Source: VAZQ01 sp036557705 (lineage in GTDB: Bacteria > Pseudomonadota > Alphaproteobacteria > Rhizobiales > Xanthobacteraceae). From it: 64,000 nucleotides of DNA. Positions 16,901 through 24,821 of the stretch are shown here, one piece after another. The stretch's first letter is position 1, and each line of letters starts with the position of its first letter. The translations under genes were made by a program, and so were the position numbers. A model generated the notes under the pieces. It was given only the letters and a program-made list of their open reading frames with translations, was not told where the DNA came from and searched no databases. Where the stretch lies: positions 1-64,000 of the forward strand of contig DATBHB010000192.1 in assembly GCA_036557705.1 (NCBI GenBank), written 5' to 3'.

Positions 16901-17245
16901 TCATACCATCATCTCCTCCCCTGCAGGCCGCCTCGCCGGCGCCAGCGGCAGGCGCGCGTCGCCGTCGATCAGGCACAGGCCTTCCGGCAGGGCCTTTTTA
17001 CCGAAGACGAAAAGCTGCGCCGGCTCCGGGATCGGATAAAAACGCACGTCGTCTTCGCGCTTGTCAATCAGGCCCGAGACCAGCGCGCGGATATCGCCGA
17101 GCTTCGCCGCCGAACAGCGGGCGACGAATACGGAATATTGCACCGGCACCGCATGCTCGCGCAGCTTCCTGTGCACGCGCTGCAGCCGCCGCGGGCTGGC
17201 GATGTCATAGGCGATGAGCCAGTTGCGGATCTGATTCAGCGACAT
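16901..17245 (-). CDS. cas2: Cas2' (second Cas2), CRISPR adaptation
   Basis: 114 residues. Cas2 ferredoxin-like fold: NWLIAYDIASPRRLQRVHRK (first strand with the conserved YDI Asp), VPVQYSVFVARCSAAKLGDI and DDVRFYPIPEPAQLFVFG. Cas2 dimers bridge two Cas1 dimers in the integrase that adds spacers. The start overlaps the stop of cas1' by ten bases, so it is co-translated. C-terminal ~20 residues are an extension. It lies next to the presumed leader. This is the more canonical of the two Cas2 proteins here. Confidence 0.9.
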   Translation of the reverse strand: MSLNQIRNWLIAYDIASPRRLQRVHRKLREHAVPVQYSVFVARCSAAKLGDIRALVSGLIDKREDDVRFYPIPEPAQLFVFGKKALPEGLCLIDGDARLPLAPARRPAGEEMMV

Positions 17246-18249
17246 GTCGACAACACTTCATTGACGCGACGGGCGAGCGAGCGCATCGCCCGCGCGGCCT
17301 CGGCTTCGAGTTTCTTCGTCAGCGCATGAAAGACAAGGAGCATCGCCGCCTCGCCCTTGAGCGAGCCTTCCGCCTCCTCGCGGACTTCGAGCCGCAAGCG
17401 CAGTTCCATCAAGTGAGCAAGGTCGCGGCGGAGATCGAGGACATCGCCGCCGTCTCCGTGCATTATCCCGGGCACGCCCCAGCGCACCGTTGCCTCGGCG
17501 GCCAACGTGTAGATGGCGCCGCGCCACAGTCCGGTCATTGTTTGATGACCTGGCCCCCGCCCGGCCGGATAGAGGTGCTTCCTGACCAGTTCGCGATAGG
17601 CGCGCGGATCGGGCGCCTTGCCTTCGGCCTCGCGGGCGCGCCGCCAGTCGGCAAGCACGCGCATGCGCCCCGCGCGCAGCCAGCAGCCGTAGATGTCGCG
17701 CCAATCCGGCCAGTCGAGCAGTTCTTCGAGGGCTCTGGCGAGCGGCAGCGGCGCAATCCGCGCCGGCTGCACCGAGCCGAGCGCGGTGCCGTCCTTGTTG
17801 ACGATCACGATCGGGATTGCGTGTTCGAGACAGGCGCAGAGCGCCTCGGCGCTGAAATTCACCCTGCTGCCGGCGACGATCCGCGACACGCGGTCGAGCG
17901 GAAATCGGGTGTCCGCCTTGCGCTCGGCGCGCACGCGCAGCGCCGGGCCGTCGAGATCGACCCGCGCAGAGCCGGCCGGCCGCAGAAACAGCGGGCGGGC
18001 CGTGACCGGGCCGGCAGCCGACGGCGGGCACCACCTCTCCCCGCTTGCGGGGAGAGGTCGCCGCCCGTCGGGGCGGCGGGTGAGGGGCAGCCGCGAAGAG
18101 CTCGGTTCCCGCAGAGGCCCCTCACCCGGATCGCTTGCGCGATCCGACCTCTCCCCGCTTGCGGGGAGAGGTAGCGGAGCTTGCGGCACGCGCGTGGGCG
18201 CACTGATGGCGTCCGGGACACATTCGCCGCTGACGTCGGTGGCAGTCAT
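17236..18249 (-). CDS. Cas1' : divergent second Cas1, with repeat-derived N-terminal insert
   Basis: 337 residues; ATG overlaps the cas1 stop (ATGA). Residues ~84-160 match the Cas1 N-terminal beta domain (RPLFLRPAGSARVDLDGPAL, RFPLDRVSRIVAGSRVNFSA, HAIPIVIVNKDGTALG). The helical domain keeps a GVPGIMHGDGGDVLDLRRDL motif with H264, corresponding to GF-x-H of Cas1. The first catalytic Glu motif (GxEGxxAxxY) is not clearly present, and the Glu after the DL pair reads Arg, so catalysis is doubtful. Residues ~21-73 are translated type B palindrome (PLPASGER occurs twice). It may be a structural partner of Cas1, or an integrase with different specificity. Confidence 0.75.
   Translation of the reverse strand: MTATDVSGECVPDAISAPTRVPQAPLPLPASGERSDRASDPGEGPLREPSSSRLPLTRRPDGRRPLPASGERWCPPSAAGPVTARPLFLRPAGSARVDLDGPALRVRAERKADTRFPLDRVSRIVAGSRVNFSAEALCACLEHAIPIVIVNKDGTALGSVQPARIAPLPLARALEELLDWPDWRDIYGCWLRAGRMRVLADWRRAREAEGKAPDPRAYRELVRKHLYPAGRGPGHQTMTGLWRGAIYTLAAEATVRWGVPGIMHGDGGDVLDLRRDLAHLMELRLRLEVREEAEGSLKGEAAMLLVFHALTKKLEAEAARAMRSLARRVNEVLSTCR
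18030..18185. repeat. Double type B palindrome inside cas1'
   Basis: Two copies of CTCTCCCCGCTTGCGGGGAG (near 18036 and 18150) with mirrored GGGTGAGGGGC / GGCCCCTCACCC between them. The element length keeps the cas1' frame open, so ~50 repeat-derived residues are added to the protein. Confidence 0.9.
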
Positions 18250-19238
18250 GATTCGTCGGTCCCGTCAGTTCCGAACGCCTCTTCGAGCACCGCTTCACCC
18301 GCGTCGCGCAGCGCCGCGGCAATGAGCGCGCACTGCCGGCGCAGCCAGCGTCGCGGCAGCGACGCATAGGCCTCCCACGCGGCATGAAATCGTTCGCGGC
18401 CGGCTTTGCCGAGGAGGCAGGCGCCCTTGTCGATAGTGAAATGCTCCCGGCGCAGCTCGCGCTGGCGAAACAGGTTCCAGATCCAGGCATCCGCGCGCGG
18501 GCGCAGCGGCTCGATCAGGTCGCAGGCAAGCGATTCCCGCCCGTGCGCCGGCCGGTGATAGAAGCCGACCATGGGATCGAAGCCGGCGGCGTGCGCGGCG
18601 CGTACGGCGTCGTAATGCAGCAAAGTATAAGTAAGCGAGAGCGCCGCGTTGACCGGGTCCTTCGGCGGCCGGCGGTTGCGGCCGCGAAACGCGAGGCTTT
18701 CGGCAAACAGCGCGCAGTAGCCGGGGAAATAGGCGGCCCCGCAGGCGCCTTCGAATCCGCGAATCCGGTCGAGGTCGGCGCCGCCGTCGGCGGCAAGCGA
18801 GGCGGCCGTTCTCTCGATCGAGCCGATCGCATCGGTGAGCGGCTTGCGCGCGTCGGGGCGCTCGTCGAGCGCGCCTCGGAGAAGGCGCAGCTGCGCGCGT
18901 GCCTTGCCGAGCACAAGCCGGCGCGACCACGCCGCGCACCAGGCGGGATCGAGCGCACGCTGGAATTGCGCCAGGCGGATCGAAGCATCGCTGTGGCCGC
19001 GGCCGACGACGATCGCCACGCGCCGGCTGCTTCTTGCTCCGAGGAGAATCGTCGGCACCCCGGCATCCGCCAATCTGGTCAGCACCGCGGTATCGAGCCG
19101 GATCGTTCCCTGCATGACGACGCGATCGATGAGCTTGAGCGGCACGCTGCCGCGACGCTCGCCGGCCTCGTAGACGGCAAGCGCCGGGCCGTCGGCGCGA
19201 AGTTCGAGATTGCTGCGGTCGAGGACGAGCGTGGCCAT
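18246..19238 (-). CDS. cas1: Cas1, CRISPR integrase
   Basis: 330 residues. Canonical Cas1: N-terminal beta domain (residues 1-75), helical catalytic domain with E163 (GFEGACGAAYF), H228 (DPMVGFYHRP) and E243 (LACDLIEPLRP), the three metal ligands needed to join protospacers to the repeat. C-terminal part has FTIDKGACLLGKAGRERF. Preceded by cas2 (19399-19683) and translationally coupled to cas1' at its end. Together these form the order cas2-cas1-cas1'-cas2' reading toward the array. Confidence 0.95.
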   Translation of the reverse strand: MATLVLDRSNLELRADGPALAVYEAGERRGSVPLKLIDRVVMQGTIRLDTAVLTRLADAGVPTILLGARSSRRVAIVVGRGHSDASIRLAQFQRALDPAWCAAWSRRLVLGKARAQLRLLRGALDERPDARKPLTDAIGSIERTAASLAADGGADLDRIRGFEGACGAAYFPGYCALFAESLAFRGRNRRPPKDPVNAALSLTYTLLHYDAVRAAHAAGFDPMVGFYHRPAHGRESLACDLIEPLRPRADAWIWNLFRQRELRREHFTIDKGACLLGKAGRERFHAAWEAYASLPRRWLRRQCALIAAALRDAGEAVLEEAFGTDGTDES

Positions 19239-19250
19239 GATCAGGACCCC

Positions 19251-19377
19251 CGTAGCCCGGGTTGAGCGGCGCTCGCCGGACTTCCGCTACCTGCCGCGGT
19301 CCCACCTGCGCCGCGAAACCCGGGGGCGCCCCGGATTTGCGCGCGTGCTGCGCACACGCTCCAATCCGGGCTACCGT
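19251..19377. repeat. Palindrome, GTAGCCCGG...CCGGGCTAC family (type E)
   Basis: GTAGCCCGGGTTGAGCG at the left is mirrored by CTCCAATCCGGGCTAC at the right, with an inner ACCCGGGGGCGCCCCGG. It lies in the gap between cas2 and cas1, where a promoter or a transcription break could fall. Confidence 0.75.
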
Positions 19378-19398
19378 CGAAGACGAGCATGGCCATGG

Positions 19399-19683
19399 TC
19401 AACTCACATGAAAATACGGCGCGTCCATCGGCTCAACCGCCTTGCCGAGGGTGAACACGCGGGCGCGCGGATCGAGCCGCAGCAGCAGAAAACTGTCTTC
19501 GGCGTCGACGAGGACTGCCTCCATGGCGCGCAGGAGCCGCGCCCGCTCACCGGCGGTGAGAAAACATTCGTGCACCGACTTCTGGCCGCCGGTCGAATAG
19601 CCCTTGACCAGATCGAGCGCGGCGCGCAGCCGCCGCGGATCGGCGACGTCATAGGCGGCAAGATAGAGCGCGCGTGTTTCCAT
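19399..19683 (-). CDS. cas2: Cas2 (first copy), divergent
   Basis: 94 residues from the ATG at 19683. Cas2 pattern: ALYLAAYDVADPRRLRAALD (strand one with the YDV Asp), GGQKSVHECFLTAGERARLL and DAEDSFLLLRLDPRARVFTL. It is less typical than Cas2' (16901-17245): the usual QYSVF segment reads KSVHECF. Separated from cas1 by a type E palindrome. A longer start at 19752 would run into repeat sequence and is unlikely. Confidence 0.8.
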   Translation of the reverse strand: METRALYLAAYDVADPRRLRAALDLVKGYSTGGQKSVHECFLTAGERARLLRAMEAVLVDAEDSFLLLRLDPRARVFTLGKAVEPMDAPYFHVS

Positions 19684-20344
19684 GGCCCGGCGAATTCCTT
19701 TCTCCTCCGCCCTCATGGTGAGGAGGCGCCTCGCCAGCGAAAGCGCGTTCAAGCGCGTCTTGACGCGCTATCAGGCGGGCGCCGTCTCGAACCATGGCGC
19801 ACTCGCAGGAGGAATTCGGAGCCCGCAAGCTTGCGGTAAGAGCCGTAGGGTGGGCAAAGGCGCGATCCACGCGCACGAGCCCGAACCAAGCGAAGAAAAG
19901 AGCGCCGTGCCCACGCGGGCGCTCTACGCGAGCCGTTATTGCGCCCTCTCCCCTTGTGGGAGAGGGCAGCGCTGAAAGATCAATCATCTCGGTTGGGTGA
20001 GGGGGTTTGCTCGTAACGGACCCGGCAACCCCCTCACCCGATTGAGTTTGCTGCAACCATCGAGCTGCCCTCTCCCACAAGGGGAGAGGGCGCAGTAACT
20101 GGCGCCCCGCTCGGCTGCTCCCAGACAGCTTCCGACGCCGGCCTACTAACCCAACTCGCCCTGGAGTGCACCGCCTTCGGCTTGTTTACAGTCGCGATGC
20201 GCGCGCGCCAAAGTGGGCGCGCCAGCACCAACCTTCTTCACGATGTCAAACAGCAATCTGCCGCGCAGCAAAACGGGTTTCGGCGCGGCTCACGCGGAAG
20301 TAATCTCAGACTCGAGACAGCCGTTGCTGCGCATGCTGTGACCT
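19684..20344. repeat. 660-bp gene-free stretch made of palindromes (types F, A, B)
   Basis: 19708-19736 is a type F element (CCTCATGGTGAGGAGGCGC). 19845-19922 is type A (GTAGGGTGGGCAAAGGCGC ... GTGCCCACGC). 19949-20092 is a long type B inverted repeat (GCCCTCTCCCCTTGTGGG and its mirror, with CCCCTCACCCGATTGAG inside). 20093-20344 shows no clear gene or palindrome. It separates the adaptation block from the effector block, so cas2-cas1-cas1'-cas2' probably have their own promoter here. Confidence 0.8.
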
Positions 20345-21973
20345 TTACGCATATTCCCGGAAGCGGACGAATTCGAAGCGCGTCGTCTTGACGCCTCCGT
20401 CGTCCTCGATCAGCTCCCGTCTCGTGGTGGCGGAAAGGCAGGAGATGCCGCGTCCCTCCAGCCTGCGGACGAGCGCCTGAACGAGGGTGAACTCGCCCTG
20501 CACCATGGCGTGCGTAACGCCGGGCACCTCTCTCATCAGCGCGGCAACGAGATCATCAGCGATGGCCACAACCGTCACGGTCTCTGCCGTCGCCGGCACT
20601 GAGGGAAACGGCCAATCCTGGATTTCGGGCGCATATCTCAGCGCGGCCTGTCTTTGTGCCGGGCTCCAGCGATCGCTCGGGTGATTGCTGATGTTGACGA
20701 ATACCGGCCGGTGATTGGCAGCCTCTATCTGCGCCGCAGGCGGAGGCAAGTCGGCGAACTGCGCAACCAGGTTGCGGAGGCGCCTCTGAAGAGCCTCTGG
20801 CGTAACCGGCTGCGCTTTAAATCCGGCATGTTCGATGTCGTTGCGAACCTGGGCGATCTCGCGGGCGGTGTCGCGCTCCTCCGCGTTCCAGGAAGCTTCC
20901 GCTTTGCGGCGCGCGTCCTCGTCCACGCTGGGACGATTCTGATTGCGATTTCCGAACGCAGCGCCGGGCGTCGCATAGCGCGTGATCCATCCCTCACGGG
21001 GCACTGCAGCAGCTTCGGCCCAGCGCCCCATTTCGAGATAGAGCCGCGCAAGCCCGGCAAGCGCGCCGTGGCCGGGCTCGCTCGCCAGATGATCGCACGC
21101 ACCGAGCAGCGGCTCGACCAGATCGCGTTCGAGTCGATCGAGCACATCCGCCAACGGCGGCACTGCTGCTGCGCCCCCTTTCGCGTCGTGCAAAACAGCA
21201 GCAAGCTTCGCAGCAGAACCCCCAGCGCCCTGCAACAGCAGATCGCCGGTTCGCACTGTTTCGAAATTGGCCCCGAAATCCCGCAGCGCTTTGCCGAGCT
21301 TCGCGAGGCCGGGCGGCTCACCATGCTTCGTTTGCGCCCACCGCCGCGCAAGCTCCTGGCCGAGCGTTATCGTTCGTTCCGCGACGGGGCCGGATCGGCC
21401 GGTGCGAAGAAACAGCATCATGTTTTGCGCCCAATCGAGCAGTTCGATGAAGGCAGTCAGCTCCCAGACTGGCGTCACGCCGTCCTTGCGCGCCTCGAAC
21501 GCAGCATAGAAAACGCGGATTGCCGGCGGCGCCGGATCGACGGCGCGGACGAAGGCGGTGACAGCCGCAGCAAAAAACGGCTGCGAACGAAACGCATGGG
21601 TCACATCGAACGCGACGTCCGTCCCGGCGGACCGCAGCAGGGTTTTCACGACCTCGAACTGCCGCCACAGGTCGTCTTCGCTCGCGCCTGGCGGAATGGT
21701 CAGGAAATTCGGAGCCGGCAAGTTTGCCGAGCGCAGCTCGTCGGTGATTTGTTTGCCATGGGCCGCCTCGGCCTCTGCGGTCGCAACGATCGCAATCTCG
21801 TCAGCACAGGCAAACTGCGCAAGCGCGCGGCAGACGTACTTGGTCTCGATCCCCAGGCTTTCATCCGGCAACCGATGCCGTGTCGGCTCATAATGGCCGA
21901 TACCGAGAAAACTGACCAGGCGCTTGCGCCTCTCGCTGGAATCGGCCGGCGCCTGGTGTAGATCTTGTGTCAA
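20345..21973 (-). CDS. CARF-HEPN ribonuclease effector (Csx1/TM1812 type) with extra C-terminal domain
   Basis: 542 residues from a TTG at 21973 with GGAAG upstream; no ATG lies in the right place. CARF domain ~18-165 (LVSFLGIGHYEP, then FDVTHAFRSQPFFAAAVTAF, a TM1812-type ligand motif). A helical HEPN domain follows, with the RNase motif R377-N-x3-H382 (RNDIEH). Family role: cyclic oligoadenylate made by Cas10 binds the CARF dimer and switches on non-specific RNA cleavage. Residues ~423-542 form a separate unit (VFVNISNHPSDRWSPAQRQA ... DWPFPSVP ... MVQGEFTLVQALVRRLEGRG ... FVRFREYA), probably also found as a small single protein elsewhere; its role is unknown to me. Downstream of cas6 with a 140-bp palindrome between. 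Confidence 0.85.
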   Translation of the reverse strand: MTQDLHQAPADSSERRKRLVSFLGIGHYEPTRHRLPDESLGIETKYVCRALAQFACADEIAIVATAEAEAAHGKQITDELRSANLPAPNFLTIPPGASEDDLWRQFEVVKTLLRSAGTDVAFDVTHAFRSQPFFAAAVTAFVRAVDPAPPAIRVFYAAFEARKDGVTPVWELTAFIELLDWAQNMMLFLRTGRSGPVAERTITLGQELARRWAQTKHGEPPGLAKLGKALRDFGANFETVRTGDLLLQGAGGSAAKLAAVLHDAKGGAAAVPPLADVLDRLERDLVEPLLGACDHLASEPGHGALAGLARLYLEMGRWAEAAAVPREGWITRYATPGAAFGNRNQNRPSVDEDARRKAEASWNAEERDTAREIAQVRNDIEHAGFKAQPVTPEALQRRLRNLVAQFADLPPPAAQIEAANHRPVFVNISNHPSDRWSPAQRQAALRYAPEIQDWPFPSVPATAETVTVVAIADDLVAALMREVPGVTHAMVQGEFTLVQALVRRLEGRGISCLSATTRRELIEDDGGVKTTRFEFVRFREYA

Positions 21974-22013
21974 TCGCTTACTTCCACAGGTCGCATTCGA
22001 GACGGTCCGCTCC

Positions 22014-22085
22014 GTCACCCTCTCCCCTCGTGGGAGAGGGTCGCCGCGCCTCATCCTGAAGGATGAGCGCGGCGGGGTGAGGGGG
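22014..22085. repeat. Type B palindrome between cas6 and the CARF-HEPN gene
   Basis: CCCTCTCCCCTCGTGGGAGA at the left, with GCCGCGCCTCATCCTGAAGGATGAGCGCGGCG-like inner arms and GGGGTGAGGGGGC at the right. Gene-free spacer of about 140 bases in the otherwise tightly packed effector operon. Confidence 0.8.
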
Positions 22086-22113
22086 CAACGCACGCGGTCA
22101 AACGAACGGCCGC

Positions 22114-23211
22114 TTACCCATCGCCGCCCTCCAGCGAAACAATTGAATATTTCCCCATGCCCATCGTGGTTTCCTTGCCGACATGGAGCCATTGCCCGAG
22201 CCAGAACCAGGGCAGCAGCTCCTCGAGGTCGCCGGACAGCCTCCACTCGCCGACCACGCCGCCCAAAGTCATCGCGTGCTTCTGGCGGCTCGAAAATCTG
22301 GTCCAATCCTTCCATTGCAGGCTCCGCTCGTCGGTGAGCCGTTCCGCCGCGGCGGCGAGCCGCGATGCTTGCGCGCCGACCGGCGGCAACCCGGCATGCA
22401 GCTCCAACAACAGCGAGGCGCGGCGAAGGAGCGCGGTGAACAGCATGCGCGGCCGAAGTTTTTCCTGCGGGACCGGATGGCCCTGGCTCTGCAGCCGCAA
22501 CGGCGTTGTAATTTTCAGCGTGATGGCGCCGACACCGGAGAAGCGCGGCACGGTCAGCGTCGGCTCGTGCGGCGCAAGGCGCGAACGCTCCGAATCCCAG
22601 ACCGATTGCCCACAACCGTCACCCTGAGGTGCGAGCCCGGCTTCTTCAGCCGGGCGAGCCTCGAAGGGCGACGGCCCGTTCGGCCGCTTGATGGCGCAGT
22701 TCGTAGGGGCGGGTTTCAAACCCGCCCCTACGAACGCAATATCCTCAATGCACCCCCTCGCGCGCAGCTTGCCGACGCCGCGTTCGAAAGCGCGCTGGAA
22801 TGCGTATGCGATCAGCGGCAGCTGCCCGAGCGCGCGCCCGATCAGCACGACGTGAAACGAGACCGTCTCGCCGGCCGCCACGAACCGGCGGCCGAGCGGC
22901 GGCGGCTCGATTACATAAGGATTGGGCACCTGGCTGAACCGCTGGAGCGAGTGCGTCTCCGGCGCCGGCGTCTCGAATATCGCCGGATAGGGACAGGTCC
23001 GGTAAAGCGGACATCCCGGGCACACCGGCGCGCCGGTCATGCACGCGGTGGCCCGCAGCGACGCGCCGAACTGCCCGCGGATGAGCGAGCCGGCAAATTC
23101 CGGCAGCCGCAGGGGATCGCGCATGCGAAAGGTGAAGCGATAGCGCGCGACGGGGAGCGCGGTGCCGGGGTGGAGGGTGAGTAAGGGGGGTGACGGAAGC
23201 GTGTCGAGCAC
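22114..23211 (-). CDS. cas6: Cas6, pre-crRNA endoribonuclease (RAMP), with palindrome insert
   Basis: 365 residues. Cas6 of the CRISPR_Cas6 (PF10040) type: N-terminal ferredoxin-like domain (YRFTFRMRDPLRLPEFAGSL, four-Cys segment CPGCPLYRTC, APETHSLQRFSQVPNPYVIE) and C-terminal domain ending in GQWLHVGKETTMGMGKYSIV, the glycine-rich RAMP loop. It cuts the array transcript within the repeats to give crRNA with an 8-nt handle. Residues ~158-199 (GAGLKPAPTNCAIK ... PSPFEARPAEEAGL) are translated palindrome types D and C, absent from normal Cas6. Its ATG abuts the stop of cmr6 (23212). Confidence 0.85.
   Translation of the reverse strand: MLDTLPSPPLLTLHPGTALPVARYRFTFRMRDPLRLPEFAGSLIRGQFGASLRATACMTGAPVCPGCPLYRTCPYPAIFETPAPETHSLQRFSQVPNPYVIEPPPLGRRFVAAGETVSFHVVLIGRALGQLPLIAYAFQRAFERGVGKLRARGCIEDIAFVGAGLKPAPTNCAIKRPNGPSPFEARPAEEAGLAPQGDGCGQSVWDSERSRLAPHEPTLTVPRFSGVGAITLKITTPLRLQSQGHPVPQEKLRPRMLFTALLRRASLLLELHAGLPPVGAQASRLAAAAERLTDERSLQWKDWTRFSSRQKHAMTLGGVVGEWRLSGDLEELLPWFWLGQWLHVGKETTMGMGKYSIVSLEGGDG
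22617..22740. repeat. In-frame palindromes (types C and D) inside cas6
   Basis: GTCACCCTGAGGTGCGAGC with the mirrored hairpin CCCGGCTTCTTCAGCCGGG, then GTAGGGGCGGGTTTCAAACC and its mirror. Both lie in the connection between the two Cas6 domains and keep the frame open. Confidence 0.85.
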
Positions 23212-24408
23212 TCAACTCTCCCTCGCTCCTGGCGGAGTGATTTCGATTGCGCGCGCCAGGTTACCGTCGATGTGCACCTTGACGTCAGCTTTCAGCCCAC
23301 GGCGCTTGATCTGTTGCACCAGTTCAGTTGAAAGTGGCTGGAGGAGCTTTTGCGCTGCCTCGCCAACCGCTTCGGCCCTTCGCTTTTCAAAGCTGACCGT
23401 CAATCTCCCACCGCCGCCTGCATTCCAAGAGAGTACCGCGTCGCGCCAAATGACTTCATTGGTGCCTGATGCTGCTGCGCGTTTCTGCTGTGTTGATTGA
23501 GTCCCGGTGGACAGCACGCTCGTTTCGCCACCCGTTCGTGCAAGCGCGCCGTAGCCAACCGAGGTCTTTGCACCGAAGCCGAGCCACTCGAAAGCATGCG
23601 CGAAGGCGGCGTCGATAAATTTTTTCCAATTTTCGCCTTCGGCCAGAGGTGGCGCGAGGCGTCGAAGATGCGTCCGATCACACAGCACATGAAATATGAA
23701 TTTCGATTTCGGCGGCACGGTCAGGAAGTTGATCGGATTGGGCGACCCTGAATCATGCGGCGAGCTGCGGCCCTGGTAGTAATCAGATTGATGTGGCGTC
23801 ATCACCTCGACTGCCAAGTCGCCATCTATTAGGGGCAAAACATCCCACAACGTCAAAGCGCCCCGGGTGTGGCCGGTGTCGCCAGTTTCGGTTTTGCGGC
23901 CGAACAGAACATCAAGCGAGGACAGCCCGATTTCCTCTTTCCCAGCCTTGAATCGATAAATCGGTTCTAAGCTCCAGCCTCCGGCCTCGCCCCAATCTCC
24001 CGACGCCAGCTCGCGCGCCGCCTGGCGGACCACACCTTTCACTCCGCTCCCAGGCAGATAGGGATGCCCGTACGGATTAAGGAAGGCAAAGCCGTTTTCG
24101 AGCGGGTGCTCGTTCCCAAGCCCCGTCGTAAATGGCGCGACGGCAACCCCCTCGAGGCTTACAATTGCAGCAGCAGGTATAGCGCATGCAATCGCTTGCT
24201 GGCGCTCCACGAGCGCCTTCATGAGTTGCCGATTGCCTGCCGTTAATCCACATGTATTTTTTATTGCGTCACGCTTGTTCTCATCGCGAATTTGCCAGTC
24301 GGTTCGACTCGCCTCCCAAAGCTGCACATACATGCCGAACCGCAGCCCGGGACTGGCTGCAGCCATCAACTGTCTGGGAACGTAGCTCGGAACGCCAGCG
24401 ACCGGCAT
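23212..24408 (-). CDS. cmr6: Cmr6, type III-B effector subunit
   Basis: 398 residues. RAMP protein: PYLPGSGVKGVVRQAARELA (glycine-rich loop), then DVLFGRKTETG, GALTLWDVLPL, VEVMTPHQSDYYQG, FEWLGFGAKTSVGYGAL. Cmr6 caps the crRNA-target filament of the Cmr complex at the 3' side, next to Cmr1. It lies one base from cmr5 and next to cas6. The C-terminal 100 residues (SFEKRRAEAVGEAAQKLL) are charged and helical. Confidence 0.9.
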   Translation of the reverse strand: MPVAGVPSYVPRQLMAAASPGLRFGMYVQLWEASRTDWQIRDENKRDAIKNTCGLTAGNRQLMKALVERQQAIACAIPAAAIVSLEGVAVAPFTTGLGNEHPLENGFAFLNPYGHPYLPGSGVKGVVRQAARELASGDWGEAGGWSLEPIYRFKAGKEEIGLSSLDVLFGRKTETGDTGHTRGALTLWDVLPLIDGDLAVEVMTPHQSDYYQGRSSPHDSGSPNPINFLTVPPKSKFIFHVLCDRTHLRRLAPPLAEGENWKKFIDAAFAHAFEWLGFGAKTSVGYGALARTGGETSVLSTGTQSTQQKRAAASGTNEVIWRDAVLSWNAGGGGRLTVSFEKRRAEAVGEAAQKLLQPLSTELVQQIKRRGLKADVKVHIDGNLARAIEITPPGARES

Positions 24409-24409
24409 A

Positions 24410-24820
24410 TTAATGCTCTTCGACGCTAATGGCTGGCGCGATTTGGCGCACCCAACGCAGCCAAGCCAGAGACTCGATGGTGATCGCTTGAAATTTGCGC
24501 GAATCCGAATTCATGAGCGCATTCATGAAGCCGGGAAAGTCGGCCGGCAGGTCTGTTCCAAAGCGTTTGCTAAGCCAATTGCGGAGTTGCTCGCCCAAGA
24601 CAGCGCAGTGCTTTTGCGACTCCTTTTTTCCTTTTTCATTCAAGAAAGCGAGAACCTGCAATACACCGCTGTTGATGATTAATGCCGGAAGACCTTTGGC
24701 AAGATTCACGTATTCACTGCCTTTCCCCTGAGCGCAATTCCAGGCATCCGCTGCCCGTTGTTGCTCAAGAGTCAACCGGGTCGCGCTCCTTGCGGCTCCG
24801 GGCTGATTCGGTGTTGCCAT
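24410..24820 (-). CDS. cmr5: Cmr5, type III-B small subunit
   Basis: 136 residues, all helical: TLEQQRAADAWNCAQ, YVNLAKGLPALIINSGVLQV, FLNEKGKK, LSKRFGTDLP, AITIESLAWLRWVRQIAPAI. This matches the Cmr5 small-subunit pattern, which lines the minor filament of the complex and holds target RNA. It sits between cmr4 and cmr6 with one-base gaps. Confidence 0.85.
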   Translation of the reverse strand: MATPNQPGAARSATRLTLEQQRAADAWNCAQGKGSEYVNLAKGLPALIINSGVLQVLAFLNEKGKKESQKHCAVLGEQLRNWLSKRFGTDLPADFPGFMNALMNSDSRKFQAITIESLAWLRWVRQIAPAISVEEH

Positions 24821-24821
24821 G

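Noticed and set aside
17236..18249. Possibility that cas1' is just a frameshifted half of cas1
   Set aside because: cas1 is complete by itself. The second gene has its own beta domain and GIMHG helix motif, so it is a separate paralogue.
20654..21961. 435-codon plus-strand frame opposite the CARF-HEPN gene
   Set aside because: No domain and Arg/His-rich; the minus-strand product has CARF and HEPN motifs.
21974..22615. N-terminal 214 codons of the long minus frame ending at 20345
   Set aside because: They read in another frame through cas6 and a palindrome. The CARF-HEPN protein is better started at TTG 21973.
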